From assembly GCF_000316685.1 (NCBI RefSeq), contig NC_019680.1, positions 3,233,407 to 3,297,406 of the forward strand: 64,000 nt of DNA, written 5' to 3'. Position 1 is the first letter of the stretch. Every line of letters starts with the position of its first letter. The DNA comes from Synechococcus sp. PCC 6312 (GTDB lineage Bacteria; Cyanobacteriota; Cyanobacteriia; Thermosynechococcales; Thermosynechococcaceae). A program made the translations under genes and the position numbers. The notes beneath the pieces were generated by a model that saw only the letters and a program-made list of their open reading frames with translations, searched no databases and was not told where the DNA came from. This document shows positions 18,192 to 27,499 of the stretch, piece by piece.

Positions 18192-19412
18192 TCAGGATAT
18201 TTCCACGTTATACACCCAAACATAGGCCAGTCCCACAGTTACTAAGGTCAGGGGCAAGCCAAAGCGTAAATGTTCCCGAAAACTTAAGTGATGGCCTTTA
18301 CTCCGGGCCGCCTCCACCATAATTAAATTAGCCACCGAACCAAATAAACTCAAATTTCCAGCCAAGGTGGAGCTAGCAGCGAGGAGTAACCAGGCCTGGG
18401 TGTCATCTGGGGCAATCAAGGGCGTAAGCAACAGCACCGCTGGGACGTTAGAAATCAGGTTGGATAAAACCACCGTTAGTCCCGCCAGGCCCCAGGGATT
18501 GGCCACAACTGGAGTCAGGGATTGTAAGAGGTTGAGATGGCGCGTGGCCTGGGTCAAGATAAACAAGCCCGCAAAAAGCAGCAACAACATTCCATCTACT
18601 TGTCTTAAAACTCGTTCGGCCTTGATCCCGCTAATCACCAACAACACCGCCGCCGCGGTCAAGGCAACGGGCCCCAAGGGTAAACCCACCATAAACCCCA
18701 CTAACATCAGACCTGCAACCCACAGGCTTTTAGTCAGCAATGGCTGTAACAGGCGCAGTTTGGGCAAGGCCATGACCGGAACTGGTTCCCAGACCCGAAT
18801 TTCGGGGTAGAGCCACCAGAGCCAAGCCAGTTGAATCCCGATCCCCAAGATGGCTACAGGCGCTAACTGCCTTACGAACAGCCCATAACTGATCCCCGAC
18901 AAAGAACCAATCAAAATATTTTGGGGATTGCCACTCAAAGTAGCCACCGAGCCAATATTAGTCGCACCAGCCAGGGCCAAGAGATAGGGAATTGGGTTCA
19001 GGTTTAAGGCCGCGGTCATCGCCAGCACTAAGGGTGTTCCCACCAAAACCAGGGTGTCATTCAAAAAGAAAGCCGACAATAGTCCACTGCCCACGCTCAA
19101 CAGCACCACCAGGCCCCAAGGGCTGCGGGTTAAGCCCAGCATTTGTTGTAACGCTAGGTTAAAAAAACCACCATAGCCCAGGTAGAGGTTGACGATCATT
19201 AAACTGAAGAGGAAAACAATGGTTGTGGGATCAATGGCCTGCCAGGCCTGGGGTAACGTGACCACCCCTAAGCCCATGACGGCCGCCGCCCCCACCAAGG
19301 CAATGGCCGCCCGATTTAAGGGCAATCCTGGCCACTGCCCCATTGCTAACCCTAAATAGGTAATCCCTAAGACAAGCATGGTTAAACCTGTCTGTAGCCA
19401 GGGCATCAGCAT
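18192..19412 (-). CDS. ArsB/NhaD/SLC13-type anion or sodium-proton permease
   Basis: 406 residues with about ten to eleven membrane segments. The motifs FFLNDTLVLVGTPLVLAMT and GATNIGSVATLSGNPQNI are signatures of the ArsB/NhaD/citrate (IT) superfamily; NISNVPAVLLLTP-type repeats (LISNVPAVLLLTPLIA) occur in the second half. Such proteins export arsenite, exchange Na+ for H+ or carry dicarboxylates, and sequence alone does not decide between these. Its start overlaps the end of the histidine-kinase gene by 7 bases and it is followed 11 bases later by the RCK channel gene. Confidence 0.82.
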   Translation of the reverse strand: MLMPWLQTGLTMLVLGITYLGLAMGQWPGLPLNRAAIALVGAAAVMGLGVVTLPQAWQAIDPTTIVFLFSLMIVNLYLGYGGFFNLALQQMLGLTRSPWGLVVLLSVGSGLLSAFFLNDTLVLVGTPLVLAMTAALNLNPIPYLLALAGATNIGSVATLSGNPQNILIGSLSGISYGLFVRQLAPVAILGIGIQLAWLWWLYPEIRVWEPVPVMALPKLRLLQPLLTKSLWVAGLMLVGFMVGLPLGPVALTAAAVLLVISGIKAERVLRQVDGMLLLLFAGLFILTQATRHLNLLQSLTPVVANPWGLAGLTVVLSNLISNVPAVLLLTPLIAPDDTQAWLLLAASSTLAGNLSLFGSVANLIMVEAARSKGHHLSFREHLRFGLPLTLVTVGLAYVWVYNVEIS

Positions 19413-20701
19413 TCAGGTAGATGACCTTCAGAGGCATTGGGGAGAGCTAGCAAAACGGCCGTGCCCTGACCGGAATCGGGGGGAAAGGGACTTTGGATGG
19501 TCAAACTTCCTCCCATTTGGGCGACTAAGTTTTTGGCAATGGCGATCCCTAAGCCTGTACCGGGAATCGTGCCCTGGGCCTGTTGTCCCCGATAGCCCCG
19601 CTCCCCGAGATGAAGGAGATCTCCGGGGGGAATTCCTGGGCCGGTATCCACAATTAATAAGCCTTGGGTCGTCGGGCTCAGTAGCCGGGTTTGCAGATGA
19701 ATTTCTCCCCCTAGAGACGTATATTTACAGGCGTTATCTAAGAGATTACCCACAATATCTTGGAGGGCAATTGGATCAATGAGAGCCGGGGGAAGCTGGG
19801 GGGCCCATTCGACCTTTAGGGTAATCTCCGATTCACTGGCCCGGGCCTGGACAGCGGTGAGGAGGGGTTGAATTGTGCCCACTAAATCCGTTGGTCTAAG
19901 GTTGAGGGCCGCAGGGGCTAGACTGAGGCTGGCGGTGGTCACGGGGGCTAATGGGTGGGGGGAGGCTTCTAAGGTGGCTTGAAATTGTTCCACTAAGGAT
20001 TGTAAGCGTTGCCCTTCCTGCCAGATACTTTCCACAATTGGGCGGTTTTTATCCGGGGCCTGGAGGCGTTTGAGGAGGAGTTTTGTCAGAGTTTGCAGGG
20101 CCATTAAGGGATTGCGGAACTGGTGGAGTAAATTGCCTAAAACATCCTGTTGCTGCGCCAAAGTGGGGGCCTGGGCCTGCGATAGCCACTGATGCCGCTG
20201 ATCCATTACACAACCAATTGCTAACGTATTTGCCACCTGCTGTAATTGCTCCTCTTCCCAGGCCTGCCAATTTCCCCCCAGTCGCCGCACCACCAGCACA
20301 CCCAAGGGGAGAGATTCATAGATCAACGGAAAAATCAAATGCTCTGACTCAGGGGACATCCGTTGCCAAAACTCAGTCTCTAAGCAGGAAGGTGGGGATC
20401 CAGAAGCCGGGGGCAGGCTGGGTAAGGGCCGACTTGGGGCTGAAATTCCCTCAGAACTGGCAGATAAACCCTGGGGTTCTCGAAAACTCACAGACTGGGG
20501 TGGCAGAGCAGAGAAGGGTAAAGAGTCGAGGTTAGCAGTCGCATTGGCATCGGGATACACCAACACCGGCAACCAACTGCGGCGATCTCCTGATTCTTCC
20601 GTCAGATAGACCCCAAAACTACTAATGCCTAAGTGATTGACCGTTAGCCGGGCCTGGGAACGACACAGTGCCACATATTCCGGACTAGCGGGCCACAACA
20701 T
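19406..20701 (-). CDS. Sensor histidine kinase
   Basis: 431 residues, soluble. The N-terminal ~180 residues look like a GAF-type sensor (LIFPLIYESLPLGVLVVRR). The dimerisation/phosphoacceptor helix has LGNLLHQFRNPLMALQTL with His at about 192, in place of the more usual HE-L. The ATPase domain shows the N box DIVGNLLDNACKYT, G1 VDTGPGIPP and G2 GTGLGIAIAKNLV. No response regulator is encoded next to it. Its 3' end overlaps the permease gene by 7 bases, so translation is probably coupled, and it follows the coiled-coil gene by 14 bases. Confidence 0.88.
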   Translation of the reverse strand: MLWPASPEYVALCRSQARLTVNHLGISSFGVYLTEESGDRRSWLPVLVYPDANATANLDSLPFSALPPQSVSFREPQGLSASSEGISAPSRPLPSLPPASGSPPSCLETEFWQRMSPESEHLIFPLIYESLPLGVLVVRRLGGNWQAWEEEQLQQVANTLAIGCVMDQRHQWLSQAQAPTLAQQQDVLGNLLHQFRNPLMALQTLTKLLLKRLQAPDKNRPIVESIWQEGQRLQSLVEQFQATLEASPHPLAPVTTASLSLAPAALNLRPTDLVGTIQPLLTAVQARASESEITLKVEWAPQLPPALIDPIALQDIVGNLLDNACKYTSLGGEIHLQTRLLSPTTQGLLIVDTGPGIPPGDLLHLGERGYRGQQAQGTIPGTGLGIAIAKNLVAQMGGSLTIQSPFPPDSGQGTAVLLALPNASEGHLPEC

Positions 20702-20715
20702 TGGAATAACGTCAC

Positions 20716-21180
20716 TTAGAAATGGGATTCAGCTAATTTCGAGTTGACCCCAGCCTCAGGAAGCATGCCGGCAAGCTCACCCGTTCCGGTCACATATTCA
20801 TCCAGGAGGAGCTTCTCCACAGGCAATAGATCGGGATCGGGATCCATATTTTGCTCTTGGATGGTTTCTTCCACAAGGGCCATCTGCTCCTCGGCTTCTA
20901 ACAGGGCTGCTTCTAACTCCGAGGTCAATTCTGGGGCAAATTGGTTCTCAGCCGCGTTCAGTTGGGCATAGCGTTGCCGGAGATCCTCTAGCTCGGCCTG
21001 GAGGCTGGTATTTTCGTTGGCCAACTGTTCTGACAATTCTTTGTAATGTTTGAATGCCAATAGGAATGGAATTAGCTTTTCCCGTAAGGTCATTTGCTCG
21101 ACATCCAACTGGGTAAACTTATCGGCTAACTGCACATAGGCTTGGCACAGGCGCAGATAACGGTGGGCAGTATTACTCAT
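20716..21180 (-). CDS. Hypothetical coiled-coil protein upstream of histidine kinase
   Basis: About 154 residues from ATG 21180 (MSNTAHRYLRLCQAY). The frame is open up to 21318, but the upstream residues are unlike a coding leader. Segment 45-75 (HYKELSEQLANENTSLQAE) is a strong coiled-coil candidate, followed by an acidic C-terminal region. No family recognised. It is first in a run of four same-strand genes with the kinase, permease and RCK-channel genes, spacing 14 bases. Confidence 0.6.
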   Translation of the reverse strand: MSNTAHRYLRLCQAYVQLADKFTQLDVEQMTLREKLIPFLLAFKHYKELSEQLANENTSLQAELEDLRQRYAQLNAAENQFAPELTSELEAALLEAEEQMALVEETIQEQNMDPDPDLLPVEKLLLDEYVTGTGELAGMLPEAGVNSKLAESHF

Positions 21181-21734
21181 AAATTTTACTAGGGCAATAG
21201 GCTTTAGGTACGTTATAGCGAATCTGAGGGGGAAAATTGGGGGATCAACTTCTGGATTAAACAACGCCAGGGGGCAATTCAGGTCAACTCTGCCCCTAAC
21301 TCGGTCAAAACCAGTCAAAAATTCATAAACATTAAGAAATACCTAAGATTGAGTTTTATCAAAGATGGATATTGGATATAACCTCCTTCCTGGTACCAAC
21401 AACCCCCAGGAACCCAGCCAATGGTGACAGAACCATCCTTGGCGGACTGTAACAAATTAAACGATTGTCCCGGCCTGCTTGTTATAGAGCTAGGATGGTT
21501 TCGGCCAGGAGTATCACCTCTATGTTTCTTATATTGTGGTCATCAATCATTTCTCCAGCCTTGAGCCTGATGCCCCTGATGAGAAGCTAATCCCAGTGAG
21601 GATGAGCCAAGACTTAAACGAATTTTTTTAACATTCTCTAGAATTTTTGAAATTGAGCGAGTATTCTAAAGGTTTAATCCTTGCTGCTGAAGTAAAGAAA
21701 TTATTTCTGGGGATGGTTGCCATCTCATTTATTT
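21181..21734. other. Divergent intergenic region
   Basis: About 550 bases between two divergent genes, so it should carry promoters in both directions. A TTGATTT/TTGCGA-type site for the Crp/Fnr product could not be picked out with confidence. No gene, RNA or repeat recognised. Confidence 0.35.
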
Positions 21735-22430
21735 ATGCCTGAAGCTCGAGGCCATACCGAATCTTATTTATCCCTAGCGGACAGTCCTTTTTTTCGTGGG
21801 CTGCCGGCCAATGTGGTAGAACAAGCCCTCGCCCATGTCGTAACCCGACAACATCCAGCCAATCGGGTCATTCTTCTGGAAAATGATTGGGGAACCTCAG
21901 TCTATTTCATCCTCAGTGGTTGGGTAAAAATTCGCACCTATAATATTGATGGCAAAGAAGTCACCTTAAATATCATTGGACGTGGGGAACTATTTGGGGA
22001 AATGGCTCCTCTTGAAGAAGTCCCCCGCTCTACGGATGTGATTACGCTTACCCCGACAGTGGTGGCGAATTTGCCTGCTTTGGATTTTGTTAATCTGGTC
22101 AACACCGAACCCCAGGCCGGGATCCGCCTTGCAAAACTCATGGCCCGGCGTTTACGGCAACTCAATCGCAGATTACGACTCCGGGAAGCGGATAGCACGG
22201 CGCGAGTGGCTGATATTTTGTTGTTTTTGGCCGATGGCCAGGGCAAACAAGGTACGGGGGGTATTGAAATTCCTAACCTTCCCCATCGGGAGTTGAGTAG
22301 TTTAAGTGGCATGGCCCGGGAAACGGTGACTCGCGTCTTAGGTAAGTTGGAGCGCAAAGGGATGATTAAACGGGGGCAAGATACCCTCTGCATCAGCGAT
22401 CCCCGAGCCTTAGAAAATCTTTTGCTATAG
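21735..22430 (+). CDS. Crp/Fnr family transcriptional regulator
   Basis: 231 residues from ATG 21735; a TTG at 21717 would add six. A cyclic-nucleotide-type sensor barrel (about 20-125, ILSGWVKIRTYNIDGKEVTLNIIGRGELFGEMAPLEE in two pieces: ILSGWVKIRTYN and GRGELFGEMAPLEE) is followed by the dimer helix and a winged helix (HRELSSLSGMARETVTRVLG, about 185-204). The phosphate-binding RSA signature of cAMP-binding members is replaced (PRSTDV), so the ligand is unclear. No FeS cysteines are seen. Confidence 0.85.
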   Translation: MPEARGHTESYLSLADSPFFRGLPANVVEQALAHVVTRQHPANRVILLENDWGTSVYFILSGWVKIRTYNIDGKEVTLNIIGRGELFGEMAPLEEVPRSTDVITLTPTVVANLPALDFVNLVNTEPQAGIRLAKLMARRLRQLNRRLRLREADSTARVADILLFLADGQGKQGTGGIEIPNLPHRELSSLSGMARETVTRVLGKLERKGMIKRGQDTLCISDPRALENLLL

Positions 22431-22491
22431 GTTTGGGATGTTTCGGTTAGAGTGGAGGTTGTGCCATTTGCTGCGCTCAGTCGTTTAATCT

Positions 22492-23583
22492 ATGCTCAGA
22501 TCTGGAATTGTCGGGTTGCCCAATGTCGGGAAATCTACCTTATTCAATGCCTTAGTTGCCAATGCCAAGGCCGAGGCGGCCAATTTCCCCTTTTGTACGA
22601 TTGAACCCAATGTGGGCGTGGTTGCAGTTCCCGATCCCCGTTTACAGGTTTTAGCGACTATTTCCCAATCCGCTGAAATTGTCCCTACCCGGGTTGAGTT
22701 TGTTGATATTGCTGGCCTAGTGAAGGGAGCAAGTAAAGGGGAGGGCCTGGGCAACCAATTTTTAGCCAACATCCGGGAAGTGGATGCCATTGTCCATGTG
22801 GTGCGTTGTTTTGACGATGACGATATTATTCATGTCTCTGGTTCGGTGGATCCCAGCCGGGATATGGAGGTGATTAATCTAGAATTGGCTCTAGCTGACT
22901 TGTCCCAAATTGAACGCCGGATTGAACGCACTCGCAAAACAGCCCGGAATAGCAAAGAAGCCCAAGTCGAATTAGCGGGCCTGGAAAAGCTGTTAGAGAC
23001 ATTGAATAATGGTGAACCGGCCCGGAAAACGCAGCTAACTGAAGACGAGGCGGCCGCTACTCAATTTTTAGGACTGTTAACCTCTAAGCCTGTTATTTAT
23101 GCCGCTAATGTTGCAGAAACGGAACTAGCCTCCGGGAATGAATGGGTTGAACAGGTTAAAACAATTGCCCAGGCCGAGGGGGCGCAGGTGGTGGTGGTGT
23201 CGGCCCAAGTGGAGGCTGAGTTAGTCGAATTATCCCCCGAAGAGCGAGCCGATTATCTAGCCAGTTTGGGTGTGACCGAAGGCGGCTTACAATCCCTAAT
23301 CCAGGCCACCTATGATTTGCTGGGGTTACGCACCTTTTTTACAACGGGGCCAAAAGAAACCCGGGCCTGGACGATTCACCAAGGGGACAAAGCACCCCAA
23401 GCAGCCGGAACCATTCACACGGACTTTGAACGCGGCTTTATCCGGGCGGAAACGGTGGCTTACCAAGATTTAGTCACTACAGGATCAATGACTGCGGCTA
23501 AAGAGAAGGGCTTAGTGCGAAGTGAAGGCAAAGAATACGTTGTCGAAGAAGGCGATGTCATGCTCTTTCGCTTTAATGTCTAA
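22492..23583 (+). CDS. ychF: Redox-regulated ATPase YchF (Obg-related)
   Basis: 363 residues, full length. G1 [14 protein letters not shown] (residues 7-20), G3 DIAGLV, a coiled-coil insertion (about 130-170) and the C-terminal TGS domain ([14 protein letters not shown] onward, ending DVMLFRFNV) are all in place. The G4 motif is the non-canonical NxxE form typical of YchF (NVAETEL), which explains preference for ATP over GTP. It is linked to ribosome-associated and oxidative-stress functions. Confidence 0.95.
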   Translation: MLRSGIVGLPNVGKSTLFNALVANAKAEAANFPFCTIEPNVGVVAVPDPRLQVLATISQSAEIVPTRVEFVDIAGLVKGASKGEGLGNQFLANIREVDAIVHVVRCFDDDDIIHVSGSVDPSRDMEVINLELALADLSQIERRIERTRKTARNSKEAQVELAGLEKLLETLNNGEPARKTQLTEDEAAATQFLGLLTSKPVIYAANVAETELASGNEWVEQVKTIAQAEGAQVVVVSAQVEAELVELSPEERADYLASLGVTEGGLQSLIQATYDLLGLRTFFTTGPKETRAWTIHQGDKAPQAAGTIHTDFERGFIRAETVAYQDLVTTGSMTAAKEKGLVRSEGKEYVVEEGDVMLFRFNV

Positions 23584-23708
23584 CTAGAAACTTGTGATTA
23601 GGATTATCGGTCGAGTCTCAAATTTCATCAAAATAAACATTAATAAAAAAGTTCTTTTTCAAAAAAATATATTCAAAGCATATTCAGTGGTATCGGAATC
23701 AATACTAT

Positions 23709-24160
23709 ATGGAGCAGTCTTCTCGCTCAGGAAGATATATACAGCAAATAGAGGGTTATAAAGCCTTTATCCCTAACCACTTGCCGCCCAATCCTGAAAT
23801 TATTATCGATCAGGCAATGTGGAATTTATGATCTCAAGCTGATCGAGCCTTAGGCCGACTAGATAGAGCAACTGATGCAGTGCCCCTAAAATTGTCCAAT
23901 TAAAAGAGGAACATCGTCAATTAATTTTGAGTACTATGGGGCGCAGATCAGGGAACGCCATAAAGTTACTCGAAAGCCTCTACTCCAAACCAATTTTTAA
24001 GGTAGAGTACGTGCAAATAATCACAGGTCTATCCCCTGCTAATGCCAACACCTTAATCCAGGATTTGAGTGATATAGGTCTTTTACATGAAATTACTGGA
24101 CAAAAGCGGAATCGGGTGTACTCCTACGCCCCATATTTAGTTGTCTTTGAAGATGAATAA
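23709..24160 (+). pseudogene. Fic-family protein remnant
   Basis: The N-terminal piece starts at ATG 23709 (MEQSSRSGRYIQQIEGYKAF, LPPNPEIII) and matches the Fic N-terminal domain; TGA at 23829 interrupts it inside WNL/SQADRALGRLD, and the frame then continues normally before losing homology near 23890. The C-terminal winged-helix piece is in another frame (KEEHRQLIL, then GRRSGNAIKLLESLYSKP, to 24160). The whole catalytic centre with the HPFxxGNGR loop is absent, so no AMP-transferase activity is possible. A 77-residue open frame from 23933 could still be translated as a lone HTH-like domain. Confidence 0.78.
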
Positions 24161-24170
24161 GACAGTAAGA

Positions 24171-24899
24171 TTATTTCTGCAAGTTTTCCAGGCCCGCCGT
24201 TACCTTCCCTGACTGCAACTTATCACCCTGTTGAATGCTATCGACAACATCCATCCCCTCAGTGACATAGCCAAAGACAGCGTAGTCTCCATCAAGAAAC
24301 TGGACATCTCCCAAGGCAATATAAAACTGGGCTGAAGCTGAATCAGGCATTTGGGAACGAGCCATAGCGACCGCGCCACGGGTATGGGATAGTTTGGGAG
24401 GTTGGGTAATGCCAGCACTCTTAAAGGTTTTGCTATAGACGGGCTCAGTGGCACCTTGGGGCAAAATTTCTAGGGGAATGTAACGGGGCTTACCAGTGGC
24501 GGGATCTACAAAGGAACCGGTGCCATAGGCCTGGGGATTAACATTGGGGTCTTTGGACTGGGGGTCTCCACCTTGGGCAACAAAGGGCTGCGGACTGCGA
24601 ATGACCCGATGAAAAATGGTGCCATCATAAACACCGCGCTCAACAAGATCAACGAAGTTTCCAGCGGTATAGGGGGCATCTTGGCCATTGACCACAATCG
24701 TAATCGGCCGACCGTTGACCGTTAAAACAACAGTGGCATCACCATTCAAACGAGGTCCATTCATAGGGGTTGGGCTTTGCGCTCCAGGTACAGAACTGGT
24801 ATCGGCTACAGAGGCAGGAGACTGACAAGCCACAATCAACCCCGTCAAGGCAATCAATAGGATTACGTTGAGGATTTTGAACCAGCGTTGACCTAGCAC
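24171..24899 (-). CDS. Cyclophilin-type peptidyl-prolyl isomerase, lipoprotein
   Basis: About 242 residues. I place the start at GTG 24899, preceded by GGAG nine bases upstream; it gives a normal-length lipoprotein signal ([13 protein letters not shown], Cys at about 25). The frame is open to 24923. The cyclophilin domain covers about 60-240 ([52 protein letters not shown]). It should assist folding of exported proteins outside the cytoplasmic membrane. The adjacent Fic remnant converges on it. Confidence 0.88.
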   Translation of the reverse strand: MLGQRWFKILNVILLIALTGLIVACQSPASVADTSSVPGAQSPTPMNGPRLNGDATVVLTVNGRPITIVVNGQDAPYTAGNFVDLVERGVYDGTIFHRVIRSPQPFVAQGGDPQSKDPNVNPQAYGTGSFVDPATGKPRYIPLEILPQGATEPVYSKTFKSAGITQPPKLSHTRGAVAMARSQMPDSASAQFYIALGDVQFLDGDYAVFGYVTEGMDVVDSIQQGDKLQSGKVTAGLENLQK

Positions 24900-24995
24900 A
24901 GTAAGATTCTCCACAAATACCAACGTTTATCATCCCCTAAATTGGGTCTGGCTGTCTTCCTTAGGGCTGGAGAGTTAAGGAGAGGGAGAGTTTAG

Positions 24996-25379
24996 CTAGA
25001 AGTAACGGCGGATAAAATCTCGCAAGCGGAGGAGGGTGAGGGATTGCCCTAAATCTAAGGGAAGTAGGGAAATGCCCTCCAAGCTAGACTGCACCCACCC
25101 TTCCCCCCAGTACCATTCGTGAATACCATCAATCCCCCGGCGCAGGATTAATTGCAAACCATGACTAGCGACCTGTTCCACCTGATGTTCAACGGCAATG
25201 GGCCCCAACCAAGTTGTAAAGGTTAGGCCGGGGTAGAGGCGTTCCGGTAATCCAGCACTGAGGCGTTGCGGCCACAACCACTGTTCCATCAACTCTGGCT
25301 TCGTCAGGCTGTCATAGAGTTGAATTTCAGTGGCCGGAATTTCGATGCGGATTTGGCTACGTTGAAAGTTACCGAGCAT
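24996..25379 (-). CDS. SRPBCC-fold hypothetical protein
   Basis: 127 residues. The pattern IRIEIPATEIQLYDSLTKPELMEQWLWP followed by short beta strands and LIL-RRG-IDGIHEWYWGEGWVQS resembles small START/SRPBCC (Bet v 1-like) proteins that bind hydrophobic ligands. It is shorter than most. Ligand and role unknown. Confidence 0.65.
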   Translation of the reverse strand: MLGNFQRSQIRIEIPATEIQLYDSLTKPELMEQWLWPQRLSAGLPERLYPGLTFTTWLGPIAVEHQVEQVASHGLQLILRRGIDGIHEWYWGEGWVQSSLEGISLLPLDLGQSLTLLRLRDFIRRYF

Positions 25380-25527
25380 AGCAGGCCTGGGGATGTCTCC
25401 TCTTCAGTATGCCAAGGCGATGATTGTTCTGGTAAAGCTAGCAGGGTTTCAGGCGAGAGAGAACCTTAACCGACAAGCTGAACATGATTAAAACCCTGGA
25501 AAAGCTACCCTTGTATCCCGATGCGAC

Positions 25528-26697
25528 TTAGGCCTTAAAGGGTAAATCTTGGTTGACTTCATCAATGATGGCCTGTTCTTGCTGATTAATTTCCTCAATA
25601 TAGTGATCGAGAATTTGGCTTAATCTGGGGGAGTAAAACCGATGCAGACTGTAATTGGGTGTTGCCGGAAATCCACGCCGTTTTTTATGACGACCACCCG
25701 CTCCAGGGTCAAACATTTGAATGCCTTGGGAAATAGCCCAGTCTATCGGTTGATAATAGCAAGCTTCAAAGTGGAGGCAATCTATTTCTTCAAGGCTGCC
25801 CCAATAGCGACCATACAAATTCTCAGCTTTACGAATACAAAATGACATTCCGACTGGATGCGTTCGATCCCCCTCCCGATAGGCTGTGGCAAGGACAACC
25901 CGCTCTTGAAAGTCTGGATGGAGTTGCTCAAAGAAGGCTTTAGTTAAGTATTTACTCCCCCACCAGCCAAACTTATCGCAGGTATCCCCATAGAAATGAT
26001 ACATCCGACTTAAAAGTGTCTGACTAATTTCGGCCCCAGTATGAACAGCTATCTCAAGCCCGGCCTGGCGCACTGCTTTCCGCTCTCGTTTAATATTCCG
26101 GCGTTGGTTGGCATTAAAGTCAGCTAAGTAATCCGTAAAGGTGGTGTAATTGCGATTTTTCCAAATATAGCTGTGATGTAACCAGGCCCGGTAGCCACAG
26201 GCTTCAACCAAGGGTTGCCAATTCGGATCCACAAAGAGGAAGTTACAGCCAGAGAAGTGATTGGCCTGGGCAAACCGATCAATTTCCATCAACATTGCTG
26301 CGGTTAAACTGGCTTCATCCTCCCCAGGAGCCATTAAAAACCGATAGCCTTGGGCCGGGGTAAAGGGGGTCATGCCGAGGAGTTTGGGATAGTAACGAAT
26401 CCCCAATCGTTGGGATAAATCAGCCCATTGGTGATCAAAAACAAATTCCCCTTGACTGTGACCTTTGATGTAGAGCGGGGCAGCAGCAATAAGAGTTCCC
26501 TGTCGCCAAACGGTGAGATGTCGGGGTAACCAGCCGGCCTGGGGAATGGCACTGCCAGAGTTTTCCAGATTTCGTAACCAATGCCATTCTAAAAACGGGG
26601 TTGCTAGGGGTAAGGCTAAGGCATCCCAGGCCCTTTGGGGAATTTGCTCAATCCGGTCCACCCATTGCAAAACTAGACTTCCTGTCCCTTCACCCAT
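25528..26697 (-). CDS. FemAB/DUF482-type GNAT acyltransferase
   Basis: 389 residues. WHWLRNLENSG near the N-terminus, FTDYLADFNANQRRNIKRERK in the centre and GRYWGSLEEIDCLHFEACYYQPIDWAI (quoted in parts: GRYWGSLEEID, FEACYYQPIDWAI) are hallmarks of the DUF482 family, annotated as peptidoglycan-related or GNAT acyltransferases. The C-terminal GAGGRHKKRRGF is also typical. Substrate unknown. In the uninterrupted chromosome it would follow the sulfurtransferase gene by about 65 bases on the same strand; the island now separates them by 27 kb. Confidence 0.82.
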   Translation of the reverse strand: MGEGTGSLVLQWVDRIEQIPQRAWDALALPLATPFLEWHWLRNLENSGSAIPQAGWLPRHLTVWRQGTLIAAAPLYIKGHSQGEFVFDHQWADLSQRLGIRYYPKLLGMTPFTPAQGYRFLMAPGEDEASLTAAMLMEIDRFAQANHFSGCNFLFVDPNWQPLVEACGYRAWLHHSYIWKNRNYTTFTDYLADFNANQRRNIKRERKAVRQAGLEIAVHTGAEISQTLLSRMYHFYGDTCDKFGWWGSKYLTKAFFEQLHPDFQERVVLATAYREGDRTHPVGMSFCIRKAENLYGRYWGSLEEIDCLHFEACYYQPIDWAISQGIQMFDPGAGGRHKKRRGFPATPNYSLHRFYSPRLSQILDHYIEEINQQEQAIIDEVNQDLPFKA

Positions 26698-26773
26698 AAC
26701 CGGATTGTTCGCGATGACTGCCCATCTAGTGTGACATATTTTTTCTGGGAAGTTTCTTGCCTAGATTTGATAG

Positions 26774-26785
26774 GAACACCAATCA
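26774..26785. other. Putative left attachment site
   Basis: GAACACCAATCA, identical to 54175-54186. Reading on the minus strand past this copy gives TGT TCC TAT CAA ATC TAG, so joined to the sulfurtransferase it would restore an ending WCSYQI. Confidence 0.72.
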
Positions 26786-27060
26786 TTACAAATAGAGCTT
26801 AAAACCATTGATACAAAAGGGTTGATCCAAGGGTTCTGATTAGATGTGCCCCCAAGTAGTGATTGTTTGAATAAATGGGAGAGTAGAGTTTTAAGATACC
26901 GCCGGGGTTAAATTCCCTGTCTTTGGCGTTTCATCTGCCAGCCCCAGAACTGGTATGGACAGTAGGGTGTCAGCCCGTATTCAGTTTTGGATCGTGTTAT
27001 CTCTATGTACTTATGGCTAGACTCCTTATACATCTGGCAACTTTCATCAAATCTTGTAAC
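26786..27060. other. Left end of the island, no gene called
   Basis: Together with the short stretch up to the acetyltransferase start this is a gap of about 360 bases. The only open frame on the plus strand (26923-27174) overlaps a better minus-strand gene and has no ribosome site. No inverted terminal repeat was seen. Confidence 0.35.
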
Positions 27061-27276
27061 TCAACTCATAAGTTCCCGTTGAGCCGCCTCAGTAATGACC
27101 CGCCGCAGCCACGTTATACGCTCAGCTTGAGGAAGTTGATGGATAGCGGCAAAAACAGACTTGCCAACCTTTAATGCAAGGGGACGCTGCTCAAGTGGCT
27201 CGTCAGGCATTGCACCAATCGGTTTGCGGATTTGGGCCACAAACTCGGGGGTAAGGACAGGGGTAGGATTAGCCAT
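27061..27276 (-). CDS. Small hypothetical protein (WLRRVITEAA type)
   Basis: 71 residues: proline-rich N-terminus, a short helix (KVGKSVFAAIHQL) and the C-terminal helix ERITWLRRVITEAAQREL. I recall this C-terminal pattern in small cyanobacterial proteins of mobile DNA, without a known function. It could be a small DNA-binding or antitoxin-like protein; this is a guess. Two copies of a GTTAAC-centred palindrome lie upstream of its start (27403 and 27458). Confidence 0.55.
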   Translation of the reverse strand: MANPTPVLTPEFVAQIRKPIGAMPDEPLEQRPLALKVGKSVFAAIHQLPQAERITWLRRVITEAAQRELMS

Positions 27277-27402
27277 AGCTCCATTAGGGGTTCATCAGTC
27301 CGAGATCAACTATAGCATAGTATTTCCTGGTTACTAGGTTTTTTTGGAGTGCGGAAGGGTCTGGCGCAAAAGTCTAGGTTTTTGGCTAAGAACTACTTGA
27401 TG

Positions 27403-27420
27403 ATTGCGGTTAACAGCAAT
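27403..27420. promoter_or_regulatory. GTTAAC-centred palindrome, copy 1
   Basis: ATTGCGGTTAACAGCAAT, an imperfect 18-bp palindrome, located upstream of the small gene that starts at 27276. Identical to copy 2. A likely operator for a dimeric regulator; the 141-residue HTH-like protein encoded nearby is a candidate (inference). Confidence 0.5.
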
Positions 27421-27457
27421 TGGGATGACTGTTTTGATCAAGTAACGTGCCGTTTGG

Positions 27458-27475
27458 ATTGCGGTTAACAGCAAT
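27458..27475. promoter_or_regulatory. GTTAAC-centred palindrome, copy 2
   Basis: Same 18 bases as copy 1, 55 bases further from the small gene, i.e. about five helical turns apart centre to centre. Confidence 0.5.
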
Positions 27476-27499
27476 CGTTGGTTCTTGTAGTCTGACTAT

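Noticed and set aside
26923-27174. Plus-strand 83-residue open frame at the left end of the island
   Set aside because: Overlaps the better minus-strand small gene and starts without a ribosome site.
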